From the IMG/VR virus record IMGVR_UViG_3300021960_000109, positions 1 through 50,512 of that record: a stretch of 50,512 bases of DNA. One strand, written 5' to 3'. Shown piece after piece: positions 1 to 5,556 of the stretch. Every line of letters starts with the position of its first letter. Positions within the stretch are counted from its first letter, which is position 1. Made by a program: the position numbers and the translations under genes. This stretch comes from a virus. A model generated the notes under the pieces. It did not search any database and had not been told where the DNA came from. It was given only the letters and a program-made list of their open reading frames with translations.

Positions 1-75
1 GTAGAAACTGACACCACAACTCATCAAGGACGCAAACAAATTGGTTACTGCTATTTGGAGTACATTTCGGAATGA
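1..75 (+). CDS. C-terminal end of an unidentified gene (truncated by window edge)
   Basis: An open frame enters from the left edge and runs 24 codons to a TGA at 73-75, ending in the residues GYCYLEYISE. The stop overlaps the ATG of the next gene as ATGA, the coupling used throughout this block, which is the main reason to accept it as coding. Too little protein is visible to name a family or function. Confidence 0.6.
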   Translation, partial: VETDTTTHQGRKQIGYCYLEYISE

Positions 76-278
76 CTGACACTGTAAATGTTCTGCCTCA
101 TCTTCGTGAATTGAAAGATGCTTGGAGAAGGCAAGATTTTGTTTTTACCAAACAACAGCAAGAAGAATACAATCTTTTGATTGCTGCTCGTCGTGAACGT
201 GTAAAGTATTTCTACGACAACGACATGGTGTGTAAAGTAAGCAAATCTGCTCAAGACAAACTGAAAGAGGACAATTAA
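72..278 (+). CDS. Small conserved cyanophage-type protein, 68 aa, unknown function
   Basis: Starts at the ATG that overlaps the previous stop (ATGA). The 68-residue product is charged and probably helical, with a core reading LKDAWRRQDFVF followed by RRERVKYFYDND. From memory, similar short proteins are annotated as hypothetical in T4-like cyanophages; I know of no role. There is no signal peptide, membrane segment or catalytic motif. A strong rho-independent terminator begins 11 bases after the stop, so this gene probably ends its transcription unit. Confidence 0.75.
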   Translation: MTDTVNVLPHLRELKDAWRRQDFVFTKQQQEEYNLLIAARRERVKYFYDNDMVCKVSKSAQDKLKEDN

Positions 279-289
279 AGAACTGTCAC

Positions 290-316
290 AAGGGAACCTC
301 CACGTTCCCTTTTTTG
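290..316 (+). terminator. Rho-independent terminator
   Basis: Perfect 8-bp stem AAGGGAAC (290-297) / GTTCCCTT (304-311) with a 6-base CTCCAC loop, followed by more T residues to 315. It lies directly after the 68-aa gene and before the KxDG protein. The TTG at 314 sits in the T tract, which argues against using it as the start of the next gene. Confidence 0.85.
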
Positions 317-346
317 CTTTATGATGAACCTGTGACTGAAACACCA

Positions 347-1288
347 ATGCAAAACAAGCACATCGAACATCCCGAAGATTCTATCCTGACGGGCAATCTT
401 TCTGTTCTTGATTGGTTCACTGCTGATTCTCATGTCAGTGTGAAAATTGATGGTGCTCCTGCGATTGTATGGGGTACAAATCCCGCAACTGGTAATTTCT
501 TCGTCGGCACTAAAAGTGTCTTCAACAAAGTAAAAATCAAAATCAATGAAACGCATAGCGACATTGACAATAATCATGTTGGCAATGTTGCTGACATTCT
601 TCACGCTGCCTTGGATTATCTTCCTCGTACAAACGGGATTGTTCAAGGTGATTTTATTGGGTTTGGTGGTGTGGATACTTTTCGCCCCAATACGATTACT
701 TACAGGTTCTCGGAGAAGGTAACTCAACAGATTGTTGTTGCTCCTCATACTTACTATACATTGACTGAATGGCAACAAAAGAACGCAAAAGAATTGCATA
801 AAATCCACAAAAACATTCTGAGGTTTGCTGTTGCACAACCTCTGACTAAAAAGTTTGTTGATACTCTAGATGTCAAGTGGGTGCAACCTGAAGCAGAAAT
901 CTGTCCCCATCGTGATGACATTCATGATTTCTGCAAGTTTGCTAAACAAATGAGCACTCTTTGTACCTTCGTGAATGATAAGCAAGCAAAAGAACTCAAA
1001 AAAGTCATCAATTCCTACATCCGCGAGGGTAAGGAAGTAGATGAGCATGAAATTGCAGAAAATTATGATGTTGACATTAACCTGCTGCGATTGTGGAAAC
1101 TGATTGAGTCTATCAAGATGGACATGTTTTTCTACATTGAATCTGACACTGACATTCAATGCGAAATTGCTGGGAGAATTAGCGATCATGAAGGTTTTGT
1201 GATGCACAATGAGTTTGGAAGTTACAAGATTGTGAATCGTGAGGAGTTTTCTCATCAAAACTTTGTTCTCTCTAAACAATGGAGTTGA
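347..1288 (+). CDS. Nucleotidyltransferase-like phage protein with a KxDG motif (DUF6267-like)
   Basis: The 313-residue product begins MQNKHIEHPEDSIL and carries VSVKIDGAPAIVWG at residues 30-43. KIDG at 33-36 matches motif I of covalent nucleotidyltransferases (DNA and RNA ligases, capping enzymes), where the Lys receives the NMP. Further along are VQGDF, EGFVMH near the C-terminus and YKIVNR just after it, which resemble motifs III, IV and V. Family members I remember from myoviruses (DUF6267, from memory) are uncharacterised. I chose ATG 347 because the in-frame TTG at 314 lies in the terminator tail; GTG 332 is an alternative. Ligase or nucleotidylation activity is an inference, since no OB-fold domain is evident. 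Confidence 0.75.
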   Translation: MQNKHIEHPEDSILTGNLSVLDWFTADSHVSVKIDGAPAIVWGTNPATGNFFVGTKSVFNKVKIKINETHSDIDNNHVGNVADILHAALDYLPRTNGIVQGDFIGFGGVDTFRPNTITYRFSEKVTQQIVVAPHTYYTLTEWQQKNAKELHKIHKNILRFAVAQPLTKKFVDTLDVKWVQPEAEICPHRDDIHDFCKFAKQMSTLCTFVNDKQAKELKKVINSYIREGKEVDEHEIAENYDVDINLLRLWKLIESIKMDMFFYIESDTDIQCEIAGRISDHEGFVMHNEFGSYKIVNREEFSHQNFVLSKQWS

Positions 1289-1294
1289 TAAATA
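1287..1294 (+). promoter_or_regulatory. Candidate T4-type late promoter (GATAAATA)
   Basis: GATAAATA differs from the T4 late box TATAAATA only in its first base. It overlaps the stop of the preceding gene and ends 20 bases before ATG 1315. The same box and spacing occur ahead of gp25, gp8 and gp13 in this window. It suggests that the next two genes are late genes, unlike their neighbours. Confidence 0.6.
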
Positions 1295-1314
1295 TCTAAA
1301 AAAGTATTTGTAAA

Positions 1315-1794
1315 ATGGCAAAGTATCAAACAAAAGCAAGAACTTTTGGAGAGTTCATTGCGATTGCTGAAGCAGTAGTTTATGGTGGTGAAAAGAAAGA
1401 ACCAAAAGATACTAGAATGATTGTAACTGCTTCTGATAGAAAAGCAAATACAAAAGCATGGCAGAATTATCTAGCAGGACATTCTGGTTACAGAGCGGCA
1501 TCACATTTGAATAAAGAAGAACATGAAATTGATGAGGCAAAATCAGATGCTGGACTTTCTGTTGCACAAAAAAGACAAGTAAGAACTGCAAGACAAGGTT
1601 ATGCAGGAGTAGCAATTCCAAATTCTTCTCTTCATACTGGAGATATTTCTAGAAGAGCAGCACACAGAGACAGAGATGAGATGAATAAGGATGCAAAAGA
1701 CATTCGCAAAGGTAAGTTAAATCAACCACAGTTTCAAGGAAGAACTGGACAAGAACGTGTTGCAATCGTTAAAAAGGCAAAAGGCATGAAATAA
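1315..1794 (+). CDS. Predicted late, capsid-targeted basic protein, 159 aa
   Basis: Begins MAKYQTKARTFGEFIAIAEA. The stretch TFGEFIAIAEA resembles the T4 internal-protein targeting peptide MKTYQEFIAEA, with a possible prohead-protease site after IAE (residue 19). The remainder is Lys/Arg/Ala-rich and hydrophilic, ending in KKAKGMK, fitting a DNA-associated internal protein. It follows a late-type promoter box and abuts the next gene with no gap. Nearly every Arg codon is AGA, as in the structural genes and unlike the surrounding small genes. No enzymatic motif was recognised. Packaging in the head is inferred, not shown. Confidence 0.75.
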   Translation: MAKYQTKARTFGEFIAIAEAVVYGGEKKEPKDTRMIVTASDRKANTKAWQNYLAGHSGYRAASHLNKEEHEIDEAKSDAGLSVAQKRQVRTARQGYAGVAIPNSSLHTGDISRRAAHRDRDEMNKDAKDIRKGKLNQPQFQGRTGQERVAIVKKAKGMK

Positions 1795-2181
1795 ATGAAA
1801 ACATTTACGCAGTTCATTGCAGAAGCAAAAGAAGCAAAACCACCCAAAGAGGTTTTGAATAAAATAGCAAAAGCATATGGTAGAAAACACCGTGGTGTAA
1901 ATGTTGACACTTCTCATAGTGAAAAGACTGGTAACATTCGTGTGAATCAGTTATGGGTTCCTCCCGATAAACAGGGAAAAGGTATAGGAACCAGAGTGAT
2001 GAAAGGATTAAGCAAGTATGCAGACAAAACTGGTAAGAAAATTACATTAAATCAAGATCCTGATCCTGGAAAGAAAGAAAAACTAGCAAAGTTCTACAAA
2101 TCTCACGGATTCCAAGCAAATAAAGGTAAGAAAAGAGATTTCTCAACATCTGACACACATATTAGACATCCACAGTCATAA
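1795..2181 (+). CDS. GNAT-family acetyltransferase with a capsid-targeting N-terminus
   Basis: The 128-residue product starts MKTFTQFIAEA, close to the T4 capsid-targeting peptide MKTYQEFIAEA (differences at positions 4, 5 and 6), with the expected cleavage point after E10. Next comes a compact GNAT fold: WVPPDKQGKGIGTRVM at 54-69 holds the acetyl-CoA loop QxKGIG (60-65), and FYKSHGF at 100-106 is the typical motif B. N-acetyltransferases of this fold use acetyl-CoA to modify amines; the substrate is unknown. It starts immediately after the previous stop (TAA then ATG) and is probably co-transcribed from the late box at 1287. The combination suggests an enzyme packaged in the head. Confidence 0.8.
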   Translation: MKTFTQFIAEAKEAKPPKEVLNKIAKAYGRKHRGVNVDTSHSEKTGNIRVNQLWVPPDKQGKGIGTRVMKGLSKYADKTGKKITLNQDPDPGKKEKLAKFYKSHGFQANKGKKRDFSTSDTHIRHPQS

Positions 2182-2199
2182 TGTGACAGTCAAATAACT

Positions 2200-2239
2200 G
2201 GCACACGGTATGAGCACAGTGCTCAAAACCGTGTATTGT
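2200..2239 (+). promoter_or_regulatory. Repeated phage promoter element, copy 1
   Basis: GGCACA at 2200, GAGCAC at 2212 and TGTATTGT at 2232 keep the spacing (12 and 32 bases) found in all seven copies. TATTGT with an upstream TG reads as an extended -10. GAGCACAGTGCTC (2212-2224) is a perfect palindrome here, suggesting a dimeric regulator site. An imperfect inverted repeat (GTGACAGT / ACTGGCAC) overlaps its left edge. It predicts a start near 2247, upstream of ATG 2265. Confidence 0.7.
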
Positions 2240-2264
2240 ATTGATGTTGAGACAAACAACACCA

Positions 2265-2504
2265 ATGACTGTTTCCTTCATTCAACACACCACCAATCCT
2301 ACTTTCATTGAAGTTGGTGTGGAGTTCTTTCTTCCTACTGATTCTACTCATTGGATTCCTAATGGTTTCGACATGGTAGAGTTTTGCGTGGATGCTAACG
2401 ATTTGGAAGACGATCGTAGCGCAACACTTGAAGAAGTTGCAGAACAATTCTGCAAGAACATTGGTGTTCTTTTTTCGCAAGTAATTGAGAGCGATGAGTG
2501 GTGA
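2265..2504 (+). CDS. Small acidic protein, 79 aa, unknown function
   Basis: ATG 2265 is chosen because an in-frame upstream TTG lies in the -10 of the promoter at 2232. The product starts MTVSFIQHTTNPTFIEVGVE and contains FDMVEFCVDANDLEDD followed by a likely helix (TLEEVAEQFCKNI). No known domain was recognised. It is the first gene behind promoter copy 1 and overlaps the following micro-ORF as TGATG, so the two would be translationally coupled. Confidence 0.75.
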   Translation: MTVSFIQHTTNPTFIEVGVEFFLPTDSTHWIPNGFDMVEFCVDANDLEDDRSATLEEVAEQFCKNIGVLFSQVIESDEW

Positions 2505-2590
2505 TGATTACTGGAATCTTAGTGCTCCTAGCATATAGTCTAGGAGCAGCACAAATTATTATTCTTCACAAGATTCGGGACAGTCACTGA
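2504..2590 (+). CDS. 28-aa putative membrane micropeptide
   Basis: ATG 2504 overlaps the upstream stop (TGATG), and the frame encodes 28 residues. They form one hydrophobic span, ITGILVLLAYSLGAAQIIIL, then a short charged tail ending HKIRDSH. This suggests a single-pass inner-membrane peptide. A perfect 8-bp inverted repeat (GCTCCTAG 2524-2531 / CTAGGAGC 2540-2547) falls inside the frame, so the region might instead be structured RNA. Similar hydrophobic micro-ORFs recur in this block. Confidence 0.45.
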   Translation: MITGILVLLAYSLGAAQIIILHKIRDSH

Positions 2591-2600
2591 ACTGTCCACC

Positions 2601-2619
2601 AGGCGCTCCAGAAGCGCCT
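2601..2619 (+). terminator. GC-rich hairpin, possible terminator
   Basis: Perfect 7-bp stem AGGCGCT (2601-2607) / AGCGCCT (2613-2619) with a CCAGA loop lies just after the micropeptide stop. No T run follows, so intrinsic termination would be weak. It may instead protect or separate transcripts. A TATACT at 2630-2635 could be a -10 for the next gene. Confidence 0.45.
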
Positions 2620-2662
2620 CTAACACCCCTATACTGACTTCGTTGAGTCATTCCACCAATCA

Positions 2663-2893
2663 ATGATTGTTTCCGAAATCTACTCCTACCACACCGATTG
2701 GAAGGAAGGTAAAGTCAATCAAATGTGGATTGAGCAAATCACTGATAAAGAGTGTGACAATCTCTTTGTTGCTGTTGCACACAATCCCCGCAATGGTTCT
2801 ACGATGGAGATGAGCAATCCCCGCACATCTTACCACGAAACTCTTAACTGGGTTCGTCATTGGTGCGGCACTTTCTGTATTCTTCCTGCTTGA
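2663..2893 (+). CDS. Hypothetical protein, 76 aa
   Basis: Opens at ATG 2663 with MIVSEIYSYHTDWKEGKV. The product is a mixed alpha/beta-looking small protein with two Cys near the end (HWCGTFCILPA). No family was recognised. It is separated by 2 bases from the next ATG. A possible -10 (TATACT 2630-2635) lies 28 bases upstream of its start. Arg codons are CGN, as in most of this block. Confidence 0.7.
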   Translation: MIVSEIYSYHTDWKEGKVNQMWIEQITDKECDNLFVAVAHNPRNGSTMEMSNPRTSYHETLNWVRHWCGTFCILPA

Positions 2894-2895
2894 TT

Positions 2896-3099
2896 ATGTC
2901 ACCAACAAGAGAACAACTTATTGAAGCACTTTATCAAGAGTATTTGTTTCTTTGTCATGATGATTTCGATCCAGATGAAGATCCAACTCCTGAAGAATAC
3001 CTGGAGATGATTAACGGATTGTCTTATGAGGAGTTAGTATCAGAAACTGGCACAGACGAACACTTCACTCTTGAGGAGTATCTTTCAACCTATGGTTAA
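2896..3099 (+). CDS. Acidic small conserved protein, 67 aa
   Basis: ATG 2896 directly follows the upstream TGA, which makes it the preferred start over an in-frame site inside the upstream gene. The product begins MSPTREQLIEALYQEY and is very rich in Asp and Glu (DDFDPDEDPTPEEYLE), ending FTLEEYLSTYG. From memory, similar acidic proteins occur in T4-like cyanophages without known role. Acidic decoys or inhibitors of host DNA-binding proteins are one possibility, but nothing here proves it. Confidence 0.8.
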   Translation: MSPTREQLIEALYQEYLFLCHDDFDPDEDPTPEEYLEMINGLSYEELVSETGTDEHFTLEEYLSTYG

Positions 3100-3298
3100 T
3101 CAAATGACTACTGGTTACACTCTCAACCGCGTAAATCTTACCAAGAATGAAGAAACCTGCATCTTGCATTTCTTACGTCAAGCACAAGAATGTGGGTATC
3201 CTAGTGGTAATGAACCATGGTATCCTGTGATTAACACAATCATGCGAAAGTATTACGATTCTAACATCAAAGAAGCACAGGAGTTTCAAACACTATGA
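3092..3298 (+). CDS. Hypothetical protein, 68 aa
   Basis: Encodes MVNQMTTGYTLNRVNLTKNE followed by a likely helical segment (ETCILHFLRQAQECG) and a Trp/Tyr-containing C-terminal half. ATG 3092 overlaps the end of the previous gene by 8 bases; ATG 3104, 5 bases after that stop, is an equally good alternative. Neither has a well-placed Shine-Dalgarno. The stop overlaps the next ATG as ATGA. No family was recognised. Confidence 0.7.
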   Translation: MVNQMTTGYTLNRVNLTKNEETCILHFLRQAQECGYPSGNEPWYPVINTIMRKYYDSNIKEAQEFQTL

Positions 3299-3462
3299 AA
3301 AACATTTCTACATTACCAATGTATCATCCCGAAAGATTGCAATTTCATCAATGGGTTGATACTGTAGGAAAAAATCTTTACAAGAAACAGAATCCTTATA
3401 ATGGATTCAAAAATGTAAAGTCTATGGAAGAATTGTATCAACAAAATTCACTTTACCTATGA
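3295..3462 (+). CDS. Hypothetical protein, 55 aa
   Basis: A 55-codon frame joined to both neighbours by ATGA overlaps (3295 and 3459). The product starts MKNISTLPMYHPERLQFHQW and ends SMEELYQQNSLYL; it is rich in aromatic residues and Gln. There is no known domain. The double stop/start overlap is strong evidence that it is real despite its size. Confidence 0.65.
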   Translation: MKNISTLPMYHPERLQFHQWVDTVGKNLYKKQNPYNGFKNVKSMEELYQQNSLYL

Positions 3463-3602
3463 AAATCGAAGTTAAGTTATACGTTGGTGGAAAAGTATTC
3501 ACCGAAACTGTAGAAGCAGCAAACTATCAGGATGCAAGAGTCACAGCACTTGCACGAAATCCTAAGGCAAAAGTGATAGGAGTGAACGCAATTTTCAAGT
3601 GA
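3459..3602 (+). CDS. Hypothetical protein, 47 aa
   Basis: ATG 3459 overlaps the upstream stop and the TGA overlaps the GTG start of the next gene. The product begins MKIEVKLYVGGKVFTETVEA and continues ANYQDARVTALARNPKAKV, a beta-hairpin then helix layout like small phage proteins with one alternating beta/alpha unit. I do not recognise the family. Coupling on both sides supports expression. Confidence 0.65.
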   Translation: MKIEVKLYVGGKVFTETVEAANYQDARVTALARNPKAKVIGVNAIFK

Positions 3603-3853
3603 CTTACTCTAATCTCTCAAAGATCCGTCCTAAACTTCGCACACAAGGTAACATCACTGGCAACTTTGGACGTGCCAAATCTAAGGCAGGTTCTTCACTC
3701 AATGAATTGGGTGGAAATGGTAACATTGGTGCAACACAAGATGAGTATTTGAATCGACTGTATTATGCTCTTGATAACACTACCGAACCTAAACTTCGTA
3801 GTTTCATTTATCAAGAAATCAAAAAAATCCACATCCAACGTGGTACATGGTGA
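3599..3853 (+). CDS. Hypothetical protein, 84 aa, GTG start
   Basis: GTG 3599 overlaps the preceding TGA (GTGA), giving an 84-residue product. It has a basic Gly/Asn-rich N-terminal half (RPKLRTQGNITGNFGRAKSK) and a helical C-terminal half (EYLNRLYYALDN, FIYQEIKKIHIQ). It is the last gene before a terminator that is merged with promoter copy 2. Function unknown. Confidence 0.7.
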   Translation: MTYSNLSKIRPKLRTQGNITGNFGRAKSKAGSSLNELGGNGNIGATQDEYLNRLYYALDNTTEPKLRSFIYQEIKKIHIQRGTW

Positions 3854-3866
3854 CAGTTGAGAAAGT

Positions 3867-3896
3867 GGCACAGTGTATGGTTGCTGTGCCCTTTTT
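3867..3896 (+). terminator. Rho-independent terminator merged with a promoter element
   Basis: GGCACAG (3867-3873) pairs perfectly with CTGTGCC (3884-3890), and CTTTTT follows. The left arm is also the GGCACA box of promoter copy 2, and the T run ends just before its -10 at 3899. Termination of one unit and initiation of the next therefore share the same bases. Confidence 0.75.
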
Positions 3897-3906
3897 CGTG
3901 TATTCT
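3867..3906 (+). promoter_or_regulatory. Repeated phage promoter element, copy 2
   Basis: GGCACA at 3867 and the extended -10 TGTATTCT at 3899 keep the 32-base spacing, but the middle box is diverged (GGTTGC at 3879). Seventeen bases from TGTATTCT onward are identical to copy 5 (TGTATTCTATAAAAGTC). It drives the gene starting at 3932. Confidence 0.65.
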
Positions 3907-3931
3907 ATAAAAGTCAAAGCAATTCACGCAA

Positions 3932-4285
3932 ATGACTACTGCTTTCGCTGACTACGTTGCACAACAAGATGCAAAGAACACAATTCAACTTAACATTGTT
4001 AAGTATGGCATGATGTTGTGTGATGCTCTCCAGCAAGATGCTCCTGACGGTTATCACTACTCTCTGGATTCTTCTGGTAGCAAGTATCATAAAGTGTTCA
4101 TGCACATTGGCGATCGCCGTGATTCTATTCATGCTTTCATTGATAAGAAGACTGGTTCTGTCTACAAACCTGCTAGCATCAAAGCACCTGCAAAAGGTGA
4201 GCGTTACAATGTTTTGATTATTGAATCTCGTGAATTGATGTTTGAGAAGTGTGATTGGAGTGGTGGTTATCTGTATCTGCGATGA
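3932..4285 (+). CDS. Hypothetical cyanophage-type protein, 117 aa
   Basis: First gene behind promoter copy 2, starting at ATG 3932 with MTTAFADYVAQQDAKNTIQL. The sequence looks like a compact alpha/beta protein; VFMHIGDRRDSIHAFIDKKT and GERYNVLIIESRE are probable strands. From memory, similar proteins are annotated only as hypothetical in cyanophages. All Arg codons are CGN. A HIP1 octamer GCGATCGC lies at 4110-4117, a site common in cyanobacterial DNA. Stop and next ATG overlap as ATGA. Confidence 0.75.
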   Translation: MTTAFADYVAQQDAKNTIQLNIVKYGMMLCDALQQDAPDGYHYSLDSSGSKYHKVFMHIGDRRDSIHAFIDKKTGSVYKPASIKAPAKGERYNVLIIESRELMFEKCDWSGGYLYLR

Positions 4286-4416
4286 CAACAACACATAAAC
4301 TCATCTTTGTTTCATCTTTCATTTGGTTTTTGCACTGGGGGCAATGTCTTACTTTCAACATTCTGGATACGGTTATCGCAAACTCCTCTGTGAGAATGTT
4401 ACCTCTTGGTTTATGA
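4282..4416 (+). CDS. 44-aa putative membrane micropeptide overlapping the next gene
   Basis: ATG 4282 overlaps the upstream stop as ATGA. The product MTTTHKLIFVSSFIWFLHWG... is hydrophobic for about 25 residues, suggesting a single membrane pass. The frame runs 73 bases into the metalloprotease gene in another reading frame, so it may be a chance frame that only provides a coupled path of ribosomes to ATG 4344. Low confidence. Confidence 0.3.
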   Translation: MTTTHKLIFVSSFIWFLHWGQCLTFNILDTVIANSSVRMLPLGL

Positions 4417-4817
4417 ATAAGTTTCTGCCCCGACACAAAATTGGGGTGGAAATCTTACATCGTGGATTGAATCGAGAAGGTGTTTATGGGTATTGTGATT
4501 TCGTGGATGATGATTCTAGGCGTCCACGACACTTTTTGATTGAATTGAATACTCATATGGACGAAGAGTTGTATATAAAAACTCTTTTGCATGAATTGAC
4601 TCATCTTCGCCAGTGGGTGATGGGTTCACTGCAACTTCGTCGTGGGAAAATGTGTTATTGTAAAGAACCAGTTGAAAAGTATGAGTATTGGTATCAACCA
4701 CACGAGATTGAAGCAAGAGAACAAGAAGAAAGACTTTATGAACAATACATGGAAGAAGTGCATGGGGTTCGTATAAACAATTACTTCGTGAATACAGTCT
4801 CCAGGCATCTGTTGTGA
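4344..4817 (+). CDS. SprT-like zinc metalloprotease
   Basis: The 157-residue product has LLHELTHLRQ at 81-90, an HExxH zinc site (H83, E84, H87), and PHEIEARE at 119-126 supplying the probable third ligand Glu, the arrangement of SprT/Spartan-type metallopeptidases. Relatives cleave proteins crosslinked to DNA or act as chaperone-like factors; the phage substrate is unknown. CYC near 104-106 hints at a small metal-binding knuckle. ATG 4344 has GGGGG a few bases upstream; the in-frame TTG 21 bases earlier is less likely. It ends just before promoter copy 3, whose upstream inverted repeat includes its stop. Confidence 0.75.
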   Translation: MSYFQHSGYGYRKLLCENVTSWFMNKFLPRHKIGVEILHRGLNREGVYGYCDFVDDDSRRPRHFLIELNTHMDEELYIKTLLHELTHLRQWVMGSLQLRRGKMCYCKEPVEKYEYWYQPHEIEAREQEERLYEQYMEEVHGVRINNYFVNTVSRHLL

Positions 4818-4830
4818 CACTTGAAGAACT

Positions 4831-4870
4831 GTCACAAGGTATGAGCACTGTGCTCAAAACCGTGTATTCT
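4831..4870 (+). promoter_or_regulatory. Repeated phage promoter element, copy 3
   Basis: GTCACA 4831, GAGCAC 4843 and TGTATTCT 4863 show the shared spacing. GAGCACTGTGCTC (4843-4855) is a perfect palindrome. Upstream, TTGTGACA / TGTCACAA form a perfect 8-bp inverted repeat spanning the preceding stop codon, which may act as a hairpin in RNA or as a binding site. Confidence 0.7.
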
Positions 4871-4894
4871 TAAGAAGTTCAAGGGATTTCACCC

Positions 4895-5143
4895 ATGATT
4901 GAGTTTCCAACACTTCAATCCAAAGATGGAACAATGATTGTAGGTTTCTATCCTATTCAGGATTGTTCCAACTATACTCTCAAGATTCTTTCTTGGAAGG
5001 GTATTGATACAATCTCTCGCAAATGTATCACCAAAAAAGATGCAATTCATGAAGTGAATGAGCGTCTTGCCAGTGGTTATCTTTTGACTGGTGATAACAT
5101 TGATTCGGTGCAAGAGTATAATTGGATGGCAGGTGCTTGCTGA
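4895..5143 (+). CDS. Hypothetical protein, 82 aa
   Basis: Starts at ATG 4895, 24 bases past promoter copy 3, with a leader identical to that of the gene at 5875. Product MIEFPTLQSKDGTMIVGFYP... looks like a small beta-rich domain (TMIVGFYPIQ, YTLKILSW) followed by a helix. There is no recognised family. Its stop overlaps the start of an 18-codon hydrophobic frame (TGATG). Confidence 0.75.
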   Translation: MIEFPTLQSKDGTMIVGFYPIQDCSNYTLKILSWKGIDTISRKCITKKDAIHEVNERLASGYLLTGDNIDSVQEYNWMAGAC

Positions 5144-5199
5144 TGTCAACTGTACTCATCGGTTCAATCATTGTTCTTTATTTTCTTTGCAAGCGATGA
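5143..5199 (+). CDS. 18-aa putative membrane micropeptide
   Basis: The frame MSTVLIGSIIVLYFLCKR fits exactly between two genes: its ATG overlaps the upstream stop (TGATG) and its TGA overlaps the downstream ATG (ATGA). The composition is that of a short membrane helix with a basic C-terminal end. At minimum it lets ribosomes pass from the first gene to the third; it may also be a real micropeptide. Confidence 0.4.
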   Translation: MSTVLIGSIIVLYFLCKR

Positions 5200-5354
5200 A
5201 AGACATCCGAATCTATGTTCAAACTGCCGATGGTTGTTGTACCATTTGGTATGAACGTTCAAAAGAAAAATGTTCTGCGATTCAAGAACGAGTCTACAAT
5301 CAACTCTGTGGACTAAACATCAAAAAAATTGAAGTTTCTGTGATTGGTGCATAA
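5196..5354 (+). CDS. Hypothetical protein, 52 aa
   Basis: ATG 5196 overlaps the micropeptide stop. Product MKDIRIYVQTADGCCTIWYE... has a beta/alpha layout and three Cys. No family was recognised. It ends one base before ATG 5356 of the next gene, so these genes form one coupled run from promoter copy 3. Confidence 0.65.
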   Translation: MKDIRIYVQTADGCCTIWYERSKEKCSAIQERVYNQLCGLNIKKIEVSVIGA

Positions 5355-5355
5355 A

Positions 5356-5556
5356 ATGCAATTTCAAGTAACACAAATTGAGTTTGATTTTGAGGATGAT
5401 TTTGGTACACTTTCCCCTCAACTTCAGGAAGAAGTCGTGAATGAAACTGTAGGACAAATCTGGGAAGCATGTGATGAAGACGATCTAGTTGAAGAAATCA
5501 CATGTGCAACTGGTTGGTGTATCAAGTCGATTGATTATCGCCACATTCTGAAATGA
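5356..5556 (+). CDS. Acidic conserved cyanophage-type protein, 66 aa
   Basis: ATG 5356 sits one base after the upstream stop. The product starts MQFQVTQIEFDFEDDFGTL and ends ITCATGWCIKSIDYRHILK, with an Asp/Glu-rich middle. I recall close relatives in T4-like cyanophages, all of unknown function. The stop overlaps the next ATG (ATGA). Confidence 0.8.
   Translation: MQFQVTQIEFDFEDDFGTLSPQLQEEVVNETVGQIWEACDEDDLVEEITCATGWCIKSIDYRHILK

Noticed and set aside
314-346. TTG 314 as the start of the KxDG protein
   Set aside because: It lies in the T tract of a strong terminator; GTG 332 or ATG 347 leave room for initiation.
51-838. Reverse-strand open frames opposite the first genes
   Set aside because: They are mirror images of clearly coding + strand genes with coupled starts and recognisable proteins; none has a recognisable product or a sensible start signal.
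4110-4117. HIP1 octamer as proof of a cyanobacterial host
   Set aside because: Only one GCGATCGC copy was noticed in the window. It agrees with a cyanobacterial host but does not prove it.
4636-4817. Second catalytic domain at the end of the metalloprotease from its two Cys
   Set aside because: Only one CYC pair is present, insufficient for a zinc ribbon; the tail is simply helical and charged.
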